A DNA stretch of 6,921 nt from Candidatus Aminicenantota bacterium (lineage in GTDB: Bacteria > Acidobacteriota > Aminicenantia > UBA2199), in NCBI GenBank assembly GCA_030671465.1, contig DAOVIP010000106.1, positions 1-6,921 on the forward strand, read 5' to 3'. Each line of letters starts with the position of its first letter. Position 1 is the stretch's first letter. Positions 6,329 through 6,921 of this stretch are shown here, in pieces. The position numbers and the translations under genes are program-made. Below the pieces are notes generated by a model, which was not told the DNA's origin, did no database searches, and saw only the letters and a list, made by a program, of their open reading frames with translations.

Positions 6329-6921
6329 ATGTCAGAGGAAATTCGAGTCAGGGTCGAGCCACTCAAGTCATTCTGCATCCGCATCTTCAAAAAGTTGAAT
6401 GTGACTGCCAAGGATGCCGCGGTGGTTGCCGATAACCTGGTTGCCGCTGACCTGCGGGGGATCGCCTCCCATGGAGTGGCTCGTTTGGGGCGTTATGTCA
6501 AGGGGATACAGACCGGAATCATACGGCCCCGGGCCGAAATCCTGGTGGTGCAGGAAACCGCGGCCACTGCCCTCCTGGATGGGGGTGGCGGGCTGGGACA
6601 GCCCGTATCCAGCCGGGCCATGCACCTGGCCATTCAAAAGGCCAGGGAAGCCGGTGCCGGATTTGTCAATGTACGGAATTCCAATCACTACGGTATTGCC
6701 GGGTATTATGCCATGATGGCGCTGGAATACGATATGATCGGGATTTCCATGACCAATTCCGCTATACTGGTGGTTCCCACATTTGGCCGTAATTCAATGC
6801 TGGGAACCAATCCGATCAGTCTGGCAGCCCCGGCCGGGCAGGAGCGCCCCTTTGTGCTGGATATGGCCACCAGTACCGTACCCCGTGGAAAACTGGAAGT
6901 GTACAACCGTCAGCAGAAACC
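6329..6921 (+). CDS. LDH2/malate dehydrogenase-family NAD(P)-dependent oxidoreductase (C-terminus cut off by the window edge)
   Basis: The ATG at 6329 opens a frame that runs to the right edge (197 full codons, no stop). Seen: DLRGIASHGVARLGRYV (41-57), GQPVSSRAM (90-98), VRNSNHYGIAGYYA (115-128), VVPTFGRNSMLGTNPIS (148-164) and LDMATSTVPRGK (177-188), the ordered signature of the LDH2/MDH2 (YlbC/ComC/AllD) oxidoreductase superfamily, with the conserved SHG and NHYG histidines at 48 and 120. Members reduce 2-oxo acids or oxidise 2-hydroxy acids in the cytoplasm with NAD(P): malate, L-sulfolactate, ureidoglycolate, or the imine of piperideine-2-carboxylate. Family proteins are commonly about 330-360 residues, so roughly 60 percent is present. 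The substrate cannot be told from this part. It has its own promoter and faces away from gatE, with no sign of shared function. Confidence 0.88.
   Translation, partial: MSEEIRVRVEPLKSFCIRIFKKLNVTAKDAAVVADNLVAADLRGIASHGVARLGRYVKGIQTGIIRPRAEILVVQETAATALLDGGGGLGQPVSSRAMHLAIQKAREAGAGFVNVRNSNHYGIAGYYAMMALEYDMIGISMTNSAILVVPTFGRNSMLGTNPISLAAPAGQERPFVLDMATSTVPRGKLEVYNRQQK

Noticed and set aside
6368..6688. Minus-strand open frame opposite the dehydrogenase
   Set aside because: The plus strand carries a clear LDH2-family protein with promoter and ribosome binding site; the minus-strand product has no recognisable features.

Overview
The window carries three complete protein genes and two that run off its ends. 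Four genes lie on the minus strand; the fifth, at the right edge, is divergent on the plus strand. From right to left on the minus strand they are: gatE and gatD, which overlap by 4 nt and encode the two subunits of an archaeal-type Glu-tRNA(Gln) amidotransferase; bamA, a ring hydrolase of anaerobic benzoyl-CoA degradation, with its own likely promoter and a strong ribosome binding site; and a membrane-bound SpoIIE/PP2C-type phosphatase whose C-terminus is cut by the left edge. On the plus strand, an LDH2/malate dehydrogenase-family oxidoreductase begins at 6329 and is cut by the right edge.

The host looks like an anaerobic bacterium that probably uses aromatic compounds. Evidence for a bacterium is the 7TM plus SpoIIE signalling phosphatase, the good Shine-Dalgarno sites, and sigma70-like promoters (a perfect TTGACA with GATAAT for the dehydrogenase, TTGACC with TAAAAT for bamA). 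BamA is the usual marker for anaerobic benzoyl-CoA ring opening. The phylum cannot be decided from these genes.

The most notable feature is gatE-gatD. GatDE is classically the archaeal enzyme for making Gln-tRNA(Gln), whereas bacteria normally use GlnRS or GatCAB. Both subunits look intact: GatD keeps its asparaginase-type catalytic motifs and N-terminal beta-barrel domain, and GatE keeps its GatB-like core, the inserted domain and a long YqeY-like tail. If the contig is bacterial, the organism has acquired an archaeal route to Gln-tRNA.

The intergenic stretch at 6115-6328 holds both divergent promoters, a perfect 9-bp inverted repeat between them, and a small hairpin just before the gatE ribosome binding site. 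The other gaps (43 nt and 96 nt) are short. I see no tRNA, rRNA, CRISPR array, transposon or attachment site. The phosphatase gene is visibly more AT-rich than its neighbours. GatDE is one functional unit; bamA, the phosphatase and the dehydrogenase have no evident biochemical link to it.
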